A DNA stretch of 64,000 bases from an uncultured Oscillospiraceae bacterium (GCA_949283785.1 CASDTR010000021.1:1-64000); one strand, 5' to 3'. Positions 1-8,028 are shown, numbered from the stretch's first letter. A program made the numbers and translations. The notes: generated by a model not told the origin, from the letters alone.

Positions 1-57
1 TGACCGCTTCAGAAAAAGAATACTTTTTATGTTTGCCGACGCCGCTTAACATAAATT

Positions 58-90
58 GAGCAGGCAAAAGTCTCCGACTTTCGCCTGCTC
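58..90. terminator. Strong hairpin at left edge, possible terminator
   Basis: GAGCAGGC (58-65) pairs with GCCTGCTC (83-90), and AAAGTC/GACTTT continues the stem around a TCC loop. No long T-run follows on either strand, so the direction is unclear. It may end a gene lying left of the window. The rest of 1-142 shows no gene. Confidence 0.4.
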
Positions 91-142
91 CCCTGCTCCT
101 TTATTTATTGGCTACCCCAACATTTGACATAGAACCTTTATA

Positions 143-175
143 AAAATACGGCTGCGGATTCAATATCCGCAGCCG
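143..175 (-). terminator. Rho-independent terminator of the aro-pheA operon
   Basis: An 11-bp G+C-rich stem (149-159 with 165-175, 5-nt loop) is followed on the minus strand by TATTTTTATA. It lies about 60 nt past the pheA stop codon and is the natural end of the operon transcript. Confidence 0.85.
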
Positions 176-235
176 CTTTCTCTTCGTATTTACTTATTAA
201 ATCTCCGTCCGCGATTCATCTTATAAATTTCCGCC

Positions 236-1384
236 TCAGCTTTCACCCGTTATTTCGCGGAAGTTGCCTAAAAACGTAAATTCGGGCAGCTCGTCGTAAA
301 GGGCGCAGAGAAGGTTAAGGGTTTCTCCGTCGCGCACCGAGCCCGTAAAATCAAGGTAAAAGAAATAGCAGAAGCCTGAATCCTTTGAAGGACGGGATTC
401 CAGCTTTGTAAGGTTAAGGCCGCATATGGCGAATCTGCCGAGAATACGGTAAAGAGAGCCTGTGACGTGGGGAATGGAGAAAATAAGGCTGATCTTATCT
501 GCGTTTTCGGGGATAATCAGCTTCTTTGAGAGAATTAGGAAACGGGTGGTGTTGTGGGGGATTGACTGAATGTTTTTCTGAAGGATTTTGAGGCCGAATT
601 TTTTGGCCGCCTCCTCGGAGCAAATGGCGGCTATATCCGTTCTGCCGCTCTGGGACACCCTTTCGGCGGCAAAGGCTGTGTTTTCGGCGCTTATGGTGTT
701 AAAGCCGTGCTTTTCCGTAAACTCCTTGCACTGCATGAGGCCCTGAGGGTGGGAGATGACGTCGTTAATGGTATCAATTTCAGCTCCTTCTGCGGCGCAC
801 AGGCAGTGGCAGACGGGCAAATCAATGGCTCCCGCAATGAAAAGTCTGTATTTCATTATAAGGTCGAAATTCTCATGGACGGAGCCTGCCGTCGAGTTTT
901 CAACGGGCACGACTCCGAAATCGGCCTCGCCCGAAGCGACGCAGGAAAATATTTCCTCAAAGCTCTGGCAGAAAAAGCGGCTGTAACCGGGAGTGTCTTT
1001 GAAAAACAGCTCCGCCGCCTTTGCCGAATAGGCGCCCTCGGTGCCCTGACAGATAATTCTCGGGTTTTCCGCGCCCTTTTCCGAGCAGCCCGCGGTGATT
1101 TCCTTTCGCAGCTCTTCTCCCGAGCCTAAAATTTCGTGCTGCAAAGCTCTGCTTATATCCATAAAGGTGGAGTAAGCAATTTTAACCGCTGCGGGATAGT
1201 CTCCGCCCTTTTCGCTCATCTCTTTGAGTATTTCGTCCTCTCTCTGAGAGTTGAGCACGGGGATATTGTGTTCCTTTTTGATTGCCGCCACCTTTTTTGC
1301 GGCGTCCATGCGCTTTATAATCAGGGGAAACAGCTTTTCGTCTATTTCGTCAATCTCTTTTCTTACCTCGTCTAAATAACCCAT
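236..1384 (-). CDS. pheA: Bifunctional chorismate mutase / prephenate dehydratase (P-protein)
   Basis: Converts chorismate to prephenate and then to phenylpyruvate, the branch to phenylalanine. The 382 residues show an AroQ-type helical chorismate mutase domain (about 1-90), a prephenate dehydratase domain (about 105-285) with ENSTAGSV and TTRFLIL, and a C-terminal ACT domain (about 295-370) with the GSL and ESRP motifs that bind phenylalanine for feedback control. The ATG at 1384 follows GAGAGGATTAATAA. It is the last gene of the operon, 3 nt after aroC. A P-protein as the terminal gene, with no tyrA in the window, fits the phenylalanine-rich leader peptide upstream. Confidence 0.95.
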   Translation of the reverse strand: MGYLDEVRKEIDEIDEKLFPLIIKRMDAAKKVAAIKKEHNIPVLNSQREDEILKEMSEKGGDYPAAVKIAYSTFMDISRALQHEILGSGEELRKEITAGCSEKGAENPRIICQGTEGAYSAKAAELFFKDTPGYSRFFCQSFEEIFSCVASGEADFGVVPVENSTAGSVHENFDLIMKYRLFIAGAIDLPVCHCLCAAEGAEIDTINDVISHPQGLMQCKEFTEKHGFNTISAENTAFAAERVSQSGRTDIAAICSEEAAKKFGLKILQKNIQSIPHNTTRFLILSKKLIIPENADKISLIFSIPHVTGSLYRILGRFAICGLNLTKLESRPSKDSGFCYFFYLDFTGSVRDGETLNLLCALYDELPEFTFLGNFREITGES

Positions 1385-1387
1385 TTA

Positions 1388-2494
1388 TTAATCCTCTCTT
1401 TGTGAAAAAAATCCTTCGCTTGAAAGTATATCCGTTACGGCAACTGCGGCGGCGGCCTCGATTACGGGGACGGCGCGCACGGCAATGCAGCTGTCGTGGC
1501 GGCCTTTTATTATGAGCTTATCGTTTTTCTTTTCCGATAGGTTAATTGTATCCTGTTCCTTGCCTATGGAAGAAGTGGGCTTTATTGCGGCTCTGAAAAT
1601 CAGTGGCATTCCCGTAGTGATGCCGCCGAGAATACCGCCGTTATTGTTGGTTTTTGTTTTGACTTCGCCGTTTTCATCGTAGAAGAAGGGGTCGTTCGCC
1701 TGTGAGCCGAGCATTTCGGACATGGCGAAGCCCTTGCCGAACTCTATTCCCTTTACTGCGGGGACTGAAAACATCATGGAGGCGATGCGACCCTCTACGG
1801 TCTCGAACATGGGGGAGCCGATGCCTGCGGGAAGTCCCGTGACGGCGCATTCCACAATCCCGCCGATGCTGTCTGCCGAAAGCCTTGCTTTTTCGATTTC
1901 CGCTTTCATTTTCTGCGCGGCATCCTTATTTATTGTGCAGAATCTCTCTCTTGTAAGAGAGTGCAAAAGCTCTGCGGGTATTTCGCAGTCTGTAAAGGGA
2001 GTGTCCTTTACATCTCCTGCGCTGTATATGTGAGCGCCTATCATAATGCCGTTTTTCTCTAAAATCTGCCTGCAAACGCTGCCCGCAAAGACTATGGGAG
2101 CCGTGAGGCGGCCCGAAAAATGACCTCCGCCTCTTACGTCGTTAAAGCCCCTGTACCTTACAAAGCCCGTATAATCGGCGTGGGAGGGGCGGGGCAGCAG
2201 GGCGATGTTTCCGTAGTCCCCCGAGCGGGTATTTGTGTTGCGGATAAAAGCGCACAGGGGCGCTCCCGTGGTTCGGTTTCCCAGCATACCCGAGAGTATT
2301 TCAAATTCATCGGCTTCATTGCGCTTTGTGGAGCCCTCAACGCCTCCGGGGCTGCGCCTCGACATCTGAAACTGAACCTCTTCCAGGTCTATTTCGGCTC
2401 CGGGAAGAATACCGTCTATTACGACGCCTATGCCTGCGCCGTGACTTTCACCGAAAACGGATATTTTAAGCTTTTCACCGAATATTGACGACAT
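1388..2494 (-). CDS. aroC: Chorismate synthase
   Basis: Catalyses the last common step, EPSP to chorismate, using reduced FMN. The N-terminus has the family signature FGESHGAGIGVVIDG, and RSPGG and RGGGHFSGR follow. About 368 residues, normal length. An upstream in-frame extension exists, but ATG 2494 has a strong GGGAGGAAAAGC site and gives the usual start MSSIFGEKLKISVFGESHG. The start overlaps the end of aroA by 20 nt, so translation is probably coupled. Confidence 0.95.
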   Translation of the reverse strand: MSSIFGEKLKISVFGESHGAGIGVVIDGILPGAEIDLEEVQFQMSRRSPGGVEGSTKRNEADEFEILSGMLGNRTTGAPLCAFIRNTNTRSGDYGNIALLPRPSHADYTGFVRYRGFNDVRGGGHFSGRLTAPIVFAGSVCRQILEKNGIMIGAHIYSAGDVKDTPFTDCEIPAELLHSLTRERFCTINKDAAQKMKAEIEKARLSADSIGGIVECAVTGLPAGIGSPMFETVEGRIASMMFSVPAVKGIEFGKGFAMSEMLGSQANDPFFYDENGEVKTKTNNNGGILGGITTGMPLIFRAAIKPTSSIGKEQDTINLSEKKNDKLIIKGRHDSCIAVRAVPVIEAAAAVAVTDILSSEGFFSQRED

Positions 2495-3749
2495 CTGCTT
2501 TTCCTCCCAGCCTGTTGTAATCCTCAAAGAAGCGAGGGTATGATTTTTCGATGCTCCGGGCATCGTCTATTATAACTTTGTTTCCGTAATAAAGAGCCGC
2601 AACGGACATGGCCATGACGATTCTGTGGTCGTTGAAGCCTTTTACTCTGCATTCGCCAGTGCCGTGGCCGTCGGGAGAGAAAATTATCCCACCCTCGGTC
2701 TCGCGAACCCTGAAGCCCAGCTTCAAAAGTCCGTCGCAGAGGGTGTAAAGGCGATCGCTTTCCTTAATGCGCAGCCTCTCTGCGCCGAAGATTTCTCCGC
2801 CCTTTCCCGAAAAGGCCGTTAAAACCCCTAAAATCGGCACAAGGTCGGGTATCTGGGAAGCGTCGATTCTCAGGCTGTTAAAGTCTTTTCCTTTACAGAT
2901 AACCTTGCCGCCGCTCCACTTGATATCTGCGCCGAAGCGGTCTAAAATATCGAAAATTTCTCTGTCTCCCTGTTTGGAAAGAGGATTAAGTCCTCCTACG
3001 GCGATTTCGCTTTTATCGCTCAGAGCGGCTGCGGCGAGAAAGAAGGCCGCCTGGGACCAGTCCCCTTCGGCGGTAAACTCACGGGGGGTGTAAAGCTGAT
3101 TGCCTTTAATGAGCCAGCCCTTTTCCGTCGGGGTAACCTTGACGCCGAAATCCTCCATAACCCCTACGGTTATATCCACATAGCCCTTTGACTGGAGGGG
3201 GGTAAGCAGTTCCACTTTACTGTCCCCGTCGCACAGAGGAAGGGAGAGGAGGAGCCCCGTTATATACTGGGAGCTGATGTCTCCCCTTATTTTATATTCG
3301 CCTGCGCGAAGCTTTCCGTTTATTTCGAGTGGGAGAGCGTCCGAGCTGCATTTGACTCCGCCTGAGGAAATTATGTCCGTAAGCTCCTTTATGGGCCTCT
3401 GGGGAAGTCTTCCCTCTCCAGTGAAAACCGCGTTTATGCCAAGAGCGGCGGCAACGGGAACCATAAATCGTAGTGTTGAACCCGATTCAAAGCAGTTTAT
3501 CTCCGCTTTTTTGTCTGTAAAGGTTCCTCCGTTTACGGTTATTGTTTCCCCGTCAAAGTCGATGTCGGCGCCCAGCGCTTTTGCGGCGTTGATTGTGGCG
3601 GTGATATCCTTCGAAAATGCGGCGTTTTTGATAAAGCTTTTACCCTTTGCCAGCATGGCGCAGATTATGGCTCTGTGCAGTACGCTTTTGGAAGGGGGGA
3701 CAATCACCTCGCCGCTGAGAAGAGATGGATAGATTATAGCTTCTTTCAT
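2475..3749 (-). CDS. aroA: 3-phosphoshikimate 1-carboxyvinyltransferase (EPSP synthase)
   Basis: Transfers enolpyruvate from PEP to shikimate-3-phosphate. Visible motifs are PPSKSVLHRA near the N-terminus (phosphate and substrate binding), ESGSTLRFMVP (the family's SGT-type motif, here with an extra residue), GDISSQYITGLLL, and the C-terminal ESDR and DHRIVMA. About 424 residues, the usual size. ATG 3749 sits behind CGGTGAAACAT; an in-frame GTG at 3758 is the alternative start. The gene lies 12 nt after aroB and overlaps aroC. Confidence 0.95.
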   Translation of the reverse strand: MKEAIIYPSLLSGEVIVPPSKSVLHRAIICAMLAKGKSFIKNAAFSKDITATINAAKALGADIDFDGETITVNGGTFTDKKAEINCFESGSTLRFMVPVAAALGINAVFTGEGRLPQRPIKELTDIISSGGVKCSSDALPLEINGKLRAGEYKIRGDISSQYITGLLLSLPLCDGDSKVELLTPLQSKGYVDITVGVMEDFGVKVTPTEKGWLIKGNQLYTPREFTAEGDWSQAAFFLAAAALSDKSEIAVGGLNPLSKQGDREIFDILDRFGADIKWSGGKVICKGKDFNSLRIDASQIPDLVPILGVLTAFSGKGGEIFGAERLRIKESDRLYTLCDGLLKLGFRVRETEGGIIFSPDGHGTGECRVKGFNDHRIVMAMSVAALYYGNKVIIDDARSIEKSYPRFFEDYNRLGGKADVVNIR

Positions 3750-3761
3750 ATGTTTCACCGT

Positions 3762-4805
3762 TTATCTGACAAAATCGTAAAGTTCTTCTACGGGCAGCTT
3801 CTTTGTAAAGGCGGAGCCGATTTTACGGAGGAGCACAATATTGATGTCGCTTCCCGACCTTTTTTTATCCGTAAGAGCTCCCGCGCAAAGGTCCTGAAGG
3901 CTGATGCCGCAGGAGAGGGGAAGGGAATATTTTTCTAGAAGAGAGGCTATTTTTTCAGCCGTGCCCTTCTCGGTAAGGCCCTGTTTTTCTCCCGCCTTTG
4001 CCATAACGTACATGCCTATGCCGACGCCTTGGCCGTGGGTAAGAGTAAAGTCGCTGAGCTTTTCGGCTGAATGGCCCAAGGTGTGTCCGAAATTCAGGAG
4101 CATACGCTCACCTTTTTCCTTTTCGTCGTGTTCCACTATCTCCCTTTTGATGTCTGCGCACCTGTATATCATAGAGTCGGCGTTTTCAGTGCCGATGCCC
4201 TGAGCGATTTGGTCAAAGAGCTCCTCGTCGGCTATGCAGCCGTATTTTATTGCCTCGGCCATACCGTCGGCGAAAAATTTTGCAGGCAGCGTTTTCAGGA
4301 CCTCAGGGTCGATTATAACCGCCGAAGGCTGATGAAAAGCTCCGCACAAATTTTTGCCCGAGGGGAGATCCGCTCCCGTTTTTCCGCCTACGGAGGAGTC
4401 TATCTGGGCAAGGAGGGAGGTGGGTATCTGTATAAAGTCGATGCCCCTCATATAGATTGCGGCGGCAAAGCCCGTAAGGTCTCCCGTAACTCCTCCGCCG
4501 AGGGCCACTGCAATATCGGAGCGGGTCATGGAGTTTTCCGCGAAGAAATTGAGTATGTCCGTAACCGTCGAAATGGTTTTGGAGGTTTCTCCCGCCGGGA
4601 AAAAGAAGGTCACCGTTCTGAATCCCGCTTTTTCGAGTGAGTCCTTGACCTTTCTCAGGTAAAGGGGAGCCACATTGCTGTCGGTGACGACGGCTGCCGT
4701 GGCGGCTCCCGAAACGCTTCTCACTGTTTCTCCGCAGGAAGAGAGAATGTTTCTCTCAATAAAAATATCATAGGGTCTGCCTGTGTTTACTCTGATCTTT
4801 TTCAT
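3762..4805 (-). CDS. aroB: 3-dehydroquinate synthase
   Basis: Converts DAHP to 3-dehydroquinate with NAD+ and a divalent metal. Key motifs are ALGGGVTGDLTGF (NAD+ binding), QIPTSLLAQIDSSVGGKTG (substrate loop), EAIKYG (metal Glu), NFGHTLGH (metal His) and LTHGQGVGIGM (metal His). About 347 residues. I chose ATG 4805; a TTG at 4823 overlapping the aroF stop is in frame but has a poorer site. Second gene after the leader. Confidence 0.94.
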   Translation of the reverse strand: MKKIRVNTGRPYDIFIERNILSSCGETVRSVSGAATAAVVTDSNVAPLYLRKVKDSLEKAGFRTVTFFFPAGETSKTISTVTDILNFFAENSMTRSDIAVALGGGVTGDLTGFAAAIYMRGIDFIQIPTSLLAQIDSSVGGKTGADLPSGKNLCGAFHQPSAVIIDPEVLKTLPAKFFADGMAEAIKYGCIADEELFDQIAQGIGTENADSMIYRCADIKREIVEHDEKEKGERMLLNFGHTLGHSAEKLSDFTLTHGQGVGIGMYVMAKAGEKQGLTEKGTAEKIASLLEKYSLPLSCGISLQDLCAGALTDKKRSGSDINIVLLRKIGSAFTKKLPVEELYDFVR

Positions 4806-4819
4806 GGTTTTCTCTTTTC

Positions 4820-5830
4820 TCAAACATTTCTGCCCATGGCCTTAGCAAGGGAAAGAGCCTTTGCAGCGATTTCGTCGAACTGGTCGGGAGTAAGGGACTG
4901 TGCGCCGTCCGAAAGGGCTTTTTTGGGATTGTTGTGAACTTCTATCATAAGTCCGTCGGCTCCCGCTGCAACGGCTGCAAGGGCAAGGGGCTCAACCATC
5001 CAGGTGATGCCTGCAGCGTGGCTGGGGTCGATGATGACGGGAAGATGTGAAAGACGCTTGAAGGCGGGGATAGCTGAAATATCGAGGGTGTTTCTTGTGT
5101 ATGTTTCGAATGTGCGGATACCTCTTTCGCAGAGTATGACCTTTTCGTTTCCGCCGCTCATAATGTATTCCGCGCTCATGAGGGTTTCCTCAATGGTATT
5201 TGCAAGGCCTCTCTTGAGAAGGATGGGCTTGTCCAGCTTGCCCAGCTCCTTGAGGAGCTCGAAATTCTGCATATTTCTTGCGCCTACCTGGATTACGTCA
5301 ACGTCCTCAAAGAGCGGAATATGTTCTGCGCTCATGATCTCGGTGACAATGGGAAGTCCTGTTTCCTTTTTGGCTTCCAGCATCATCTTGAGGCCTTCGC
5401 CGCGAAGGCCCTGGAAGGCATAGGGGGAGGTGCGGGGCTTGAAGGCGCCGCCTCTGAGGAATGTGGCTCCCGCCGCCTTTACTCTCTGGGCCACCTCGTG
5501 CATCTGGGGCACGCTTTCAACGGAGCAGGGTCCTGCCATTATGGTAAGATTGCCGCCGCCGATTTGAGTGTTTCCGACCTTTATGACGGTGTCGTCGGGG
5601 TGGAATTTCCTGTTGGCCTTTTTGTAGGGCTCCTGAACTCTCTTGACGCTTTCAACGATGCTCTGAGCCTGGACGTAATCTATGTCTATGGATGCGGTAT
5701 CTCCGATAAGGCCGAGAACGGTGGACTGGGTACCTCTCCATGTGTTTACGGAGACGCCGTGAACTGAAAGCTCCTCGGAAAAATCTTTGATCTGTTTTTC
5801 TGTTACTCCTGATTTAAGTACGATAATCAT
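4820..5830 (-). CDS. aroF: 3-deoxy-7-phosphoheptulonate (DAHP) synthase, class I-beta with N-terminal regulatory domain
   Basis: Condenses PEP and erythrose-4-phosphate, the entry step of the shikimate pathway. Residues 1-80 look like the ferredoxin/ACT-like regulatory domain of T. maritima-type enzymes, where Tyr or Phe inhibits. The catalytic barrel shows AGPCSVES, LRGGAFKPRTSPYAFQG, GARNMQN, LLKRG and DPSHAAG, which supply the PEP and metal ligands. 336 residues. ATG 5830 follows AGGAGGAATAAAAAA. It is the first structural gene after the terminator at 5863-5894, so its expression should depend directly on readthrough. No 3-dehydroquinate dehydratase gene is in the window. Confidence 0.95.
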   Translation of the reverse strand: MIIVLKSGVTEKQIKDFSEELSVHGVSVNTWRGTQSTVLGLIGDTASIDIDYVQAQSIVESVKRVQEPYKKANRKFHPDDTVIKVGNTQIGGGNLTIMAGPCSVESVPQMHEVAQRVKAAGATFLRGGAFKPRTSPYAFQGLRGEGLKMMLEAKKETGLPIVTEIMSAEHIPLFEDVDVIQVGARNMQNFELLKELGKLDKPILLKRGLANTIEETLMSAEYIMSGGNEKVILCERGIRTFETYTRNTLDISAIPAFKRLSHLPVIIDPSHAAGITWMVEPLALAAVAAGADGLMIEVHNNPKKALSDGAQSLTPDQFDEIAAKALSLAKAMGRNV

Positions 5831-5862
5831 TTTTTTATTCCTCCTGAAAATGAGATGGGAAC

Positions 5863-5894
5863 AAAAAAACGAGGCTCAATGCTATGAGCCTCGT
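5863..5894 (-). terminator. Attenuator (Rho-independent terminator) in the aro leader
   Basis: On the minus strand ACGAGGCTCA (5894-5885) pairs perfectly with TGAGCCTCGT (5878-5869) around a 6-nt loop, followed by seven T. It lies between the leader peptide stop and aroF, so it would end transcription before the structural genes. Its 5' arm and loop (5888-5879, CTCATAGCAT) are also complementary to 5940-5931 (ATGCTGTGAG) at the end of the leader ORF, 10 pairs with one G-U. The two structures share 5885-5888 and the loop and cannot coexist. Confidence 0.9.
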
Positions 5895-5940
5895 CAATGT
5901 CCTTTTATTTTGGCATATTCCGAAAGTTAACTCACAGCAT
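5879..5940 (-). promoter_or_regulatory. Antiterminator pairing region of the aro leader
   Basis: In RNA order, segment 2 (5940-5931, AUGCUGUGAG) pairs with segment 3 (5888-5879, CUCAUAGCAU). Segment 2 can also pair with a weaker upstream segment 1 (5984-5978, ACUCAGC; 7 pairs with a 2-nt bulge) that lies inside the leader ORF just before the FFF and FF codons. This is the 1:2 / 2:3 / 3:4 layout of classical amino-acid attenuators. Leader codons 24-25 (Phe-Phe) end 13 nt before segment 2, so a stalled ribosome would mask segment 1 and leave segment 2 free. Confidence 0.78.
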
Positions 5941-6028
5941 ATTTTTTCGCAGCAAAAAAGCCCCAGCTAAAAAAGAAGCTGAGTGTAAAGTAAAAGAAAT
6001 AATTCTTTTTTGCACACGAAACAGTCAT
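5927..6028 (-). CDS. Aromatic-rich leader peptide of the aro/pheA operon (33 aa)
   Basis: ATG 6028 follows AGGAG with a 7-nt spacer and the ORF ends at TAA 5927. The core, residues 9-25, is NYFFYFTLSFFFSWGFF. In the whole peptide there are 8 Phe, 3 Tyr and 1 Trp in 33 residues. The last codons (GCT GTG AGT TAA) lie in the strand that forms the antiterminator. Such a composition, placed between a promoter and a terminator ahead of aroF-aroB-aroA-aroC-pheA, is the hallmark of ribosome-mediated attenuation. Stalling for lack of charged tRNA-Phe (also Tyr or Trp) would favour readthrough. The codons, site and pairing are seen; the regulatory function is inferred. Confidence 0.88.
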   Translation of the reverse strand: MTVSCAKKNYFFYFTLSFFFSWGFFAAKKYAVS

Positions 6029-6059
6029 GGCTAATCTCCTGAATACACTTATTGAACTA

Positions 6060-6088
6060 AATATAATACCTTTTTGTCATTGTGTCAA
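6060..6088 (-). promoter_or_regulatory. Sigma-A promoter of the aro leader and operon
   Basis: TTGACA (6088-6083), a 17-nt spacer and TATATT (6065-6060) read on the minus strand. Transcription should start near 6053, giving a leader of about 220 nt before aroF. No terminator hairpin is visible between aroK and this promoter, so some readthrough from aroE-aroK is possible. Confidence 0.88.
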
Positions 6089-6108
6089 TAGTTTTTTAGC
6101 TGAGGCGG

Positions 6109-6615
6109 TTATAATTTTTTATTGAGGCTGCTGATAATAAGCTCAGCGTTTTCCTCGGGATTTTCGCCGCATTCCACGGTTATCTGGGCGGCGCCGAGGT
6201 ATTTGGGAAGCCGCTGCCTGTATATTTCCAGAATCTCAGCGTCGGATTTATTCTGTATGACGGGTCTCGGCGTCGGGTCCTTCCTCAGACGATTTATGAG
6301 ATTTTCCTCGGGTACCTTGAGAAATACGACTTTGCCGCCTTTTTTGATAATGTCCACATTTTCCTTTCTCAGTACGGCTCCGCCTCCGCAGGCGACTATG
6401 AGGGAATCCCTTTGTGAGAGAAGGCGGCAGATTTCGGTCTCACGCTCTCTGAAGCCCTCCTCGCCGAAGGAGGAGAAAATTTCCGGAATCGTCATATTGT
6501 AAAATTTTTCTATGGCGTCGTCCATATCGACGAAATCGGCCGAAAGCTTTTCAGCGAGGATTTTGCCCACTGTGCTTTTGCCGCAGCCCATGTATCCGCA
6601 AAGATAAATATTCAT
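6109..6615 (-). CDS. aroK: Shikimate kinase
   Basis: Phosphorylates shikimate at O3 with ATP. The protein begins MNIYLCGYMGCGKSTVGK, with a Walker A (GCGKST) near residue 10. DMD at about 31 and GFREREXE at about 56-62 bind shikimate, CGGGA at 75-79 is the substrate loop, and RPLI-type TPRPVIQ contains the lid Arg. 168 residues, normal. The start overlaps the aroE stop by 4 nt (ATGA), so the pair is coupled. It lies upstream of, and outside, the attenuated leader. Confidence 0.94.
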   Translation of the reverse strand: MNIYLCGYMGCGKSTVGKILAEKLSADFVDMDDAIEKFYNMTIPEIFSSFGEEGFRERETEICRLLSQRDSLIVACGGGAVLRKENVDIIKKGGKVVFLKVPEENLINRLRKDPTPRPVIQNKSDAEILEIYRQRLPKYLGAAQITVECGENPEENAELIISSLNKKL

Positions 6616-7445
6616 CTGAAAATCCTTTCCATTTCTCTTACGGCTTCTTCGGTGAGGGAGTTTACGTCGTCCTCGGAGAATTTGACGCCGTTCCAGATTT
6701 CCTGAGCCGCCGCGGCCTGCCAGAGGAGCATGGGCATGCCGTGAGCCGTCTTTGAGCCGTTGGCCTTCGCTTTTCCGAGAAGCATGGTCTCATCGGGGTT
6801 ATATATGCAGTCGAATACATTTTCGCATTTTTCCAATACTTTTTCACTTACGGGCATGGCGTCGGTATTCGGGAACATTCCGCAGGGGGTGGCGTTTAAA
6901 AGCAGGTCGAAATTGCCCGCCACGTTTTCAGAAAGAGAGACGGAAACGTTGGCTCCCTTAAAGGCCGCGCCGATTTCCTCCTTTATTTTTTCGGCTCTTT
7001 CCAATCCGCTTTCCCTTACGGAAAAAGTCACTGCGCATCCCTTTTCCGCGCAGACAAAGGCCATCATCCTTGCGGCCCCGCCGTTGCCGCATAAAAGCAC
7101 ATTGCCTGAAATAGGGATGTTTTCCGTTTCGAGAGCCTTGGTAAAGCCGATGCAGTCGGTGTTGTATCCCACGTTTTGTTCTCCGAATTTGACCGTGTTG
7201 ACGGCTCCGAAAAGCTTTGCCCAGGGGTGGAGCTCATCTAAGAGAGGAATCACCGCAGATTTGTGGGGAATTGTGAGATTGCAGCCGTTTAAGCTTTTAA
7301 TATTTTTAAACTCGGATATAAAGCTTTCGGGAGTAATATCCATTACCGAATATTCTGCTTCGACCCCCGAAATCTCAAAAAGCCGCCTGTGAATGAAGGG
7401 GGACATGGTGTGGCCTATGGGATGTCCTATAACCGCAAAACGCAT
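6612..7445 (-). CDS. aroE: Shikimate dehydrogenase
   Basis: NADP(H)-dependent interconversion of 3-dehydroshikimate and shikimate. Visible are the substrate-binding start FAVIGHPIGHTMSPFIH, NLTIPHKSAVIP with the catalytic Lys, GAVNTV, YNTDCIGF with the catalytic Asp, and the Rossmann loop LLCGNGGAARM. About 277 residues. ATG 7445 behind AGGTGATTTT is preferred over a TTG at 7460. It is divergent from acpP, and the promoters probably overlap in 7446-7520. Confidence 0.94.
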   Translation of the reverse strand: MRFAVIGHPIGHTMSPFIHRRLFEISGVEAEYSVMDITPESFISEFKNIKSLNGCNLTIPHKSAVIPLLDELHPWAKLFGAVNTVKFGEQNVGYNTDCIGFTKALETENIPISGNVLLCGNGGAARMMAFVCAEKGCAVTFSVRESGLERAEKIKEEIGAAFKGANVSVSLSENVAGNFDLLLNATPCGMFPNTDAMPVSEKVLEKCENVFDCIYNPDETMLLGKAKANGSKTAHGMPMLLWQAAAAQEIWNGVKFSEDDVNSLTEEAVREMERIFR

Positions 7446-7480
7446 AAAATCACCTGACAAGAAAAAATTCTAAAATGTAC

Positions 7481-7509
7481 TTGACAAAGAGTAAAAATAT
7501 TACTACTAT
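7481..7509 (+). promoter_or_regulatory. Promoter of acpP
   Basis: TTGACA (7481-7486), 17-nt spacer, TACTAT (7504-7509). It leaves an untranslated leader of about 115 nt before acpP, in which I see no clear riboswitch or repressor palindrome. Confidence 0.8.
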
Positions 7510-7631
7510 CTCTATTGTAGAGTTTGTTTTTCTGCCAGAAAAAAGTTTAGCACAGGCGACGGAAAAAGTCTACTGCGGTGAAGCGATAAAGTGCGGAAAA
7601 ACCGAAAAATTTGAGTGAAGGAGATGCAAAT

Positions 7632-7859
7632 ATGGTTTTTGAAAAAATCAGGGATATTCTCTGCGAGCAGCTTGAGCAGAACGCAGACGCAGTAACGATG
7701 GAATCTTTGGTGATGGAAGATCTCGGCGCCGACAGTCTGGATGTTGTTGATATCGTAATGTCAATTGAAGACGAGTTTGAAATCGAAGTTCCCGATGAAG
7801 TTATCGAGAACGTAAAAACCGTCGGAGATATTGTTAAGTTCGTAGAAGAGAACATCTGA
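7632..7859 (+). CDS. acpP: Acyl carrier protein
   Basis: Carries growing acyl chains in fatty acid synthesis on a 4'-phosphopantetheine arm attached to the Ser of DSLDVVDIVM, the canonical modification site (about residue 36). The 75-residue acidic helical protein matches the family length. ATG 7632 has AAGGAG eight nt upstream; an in-frame TTG at 7611 has no site. It is monocistronic, with its own promoter and terminator. Confidence 0.96.
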   Translation: MVFEKIRDILCEQLEQNADAVTMESLVMEDLGADSLDVVDIVMSIEDEFEIEVPDEVIENVKTVGDIVKFVEENI

Positions 7860-7888
7860 GCAACGGCGTAACATAATATATATGCCCT

Positions 7889-7920
7889 GCCGCACCTTAA
7901 ACGGGTGCGGCTTAGTTTTT
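7889..7920 (+). terminator. Terminator of acpP
   Basis: GCCGCACC (7889-7896) pairs with GGTGCGGC (7904-7911) around a 7-nt loop, followed by TTAGTTTTT. Confidence 0.88.
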
Positions 7921-7945
7921 GTAAAATAGAATTTGATTTTATTCC

Positions 7946-7974
7946 TTGAAAAATAAAGTGATTAAGGATATAAT
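7946..7974 (+). promoter_or_regulatory. Promoter of proS
   Basis: TTGAAA (7946-7951), 17-nt spacer, TATAAT (7969-7974). The start codon is only 55 nt downstream, so there is no room for a T-box leader. Confidence 0.8.
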
Positions 7975-8028
7975 TAAACGGTATAATTCGATTTGATGCG
8001 TTTTTTGCAGAGAGAAAGGCGGAGAAAA

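Noticed and set aside
707..1129. Long plus-strand reading frames opposite pheA, aroC and other genes
   Set aside because: They mirror highly conserved genes on the other strand, have no ribosome sites and resemble no family.
7921..8028. T-box leader upstream of proS
   Set aside because: Promoter -10 to start codon spans 55 nt, too short for a T-box.
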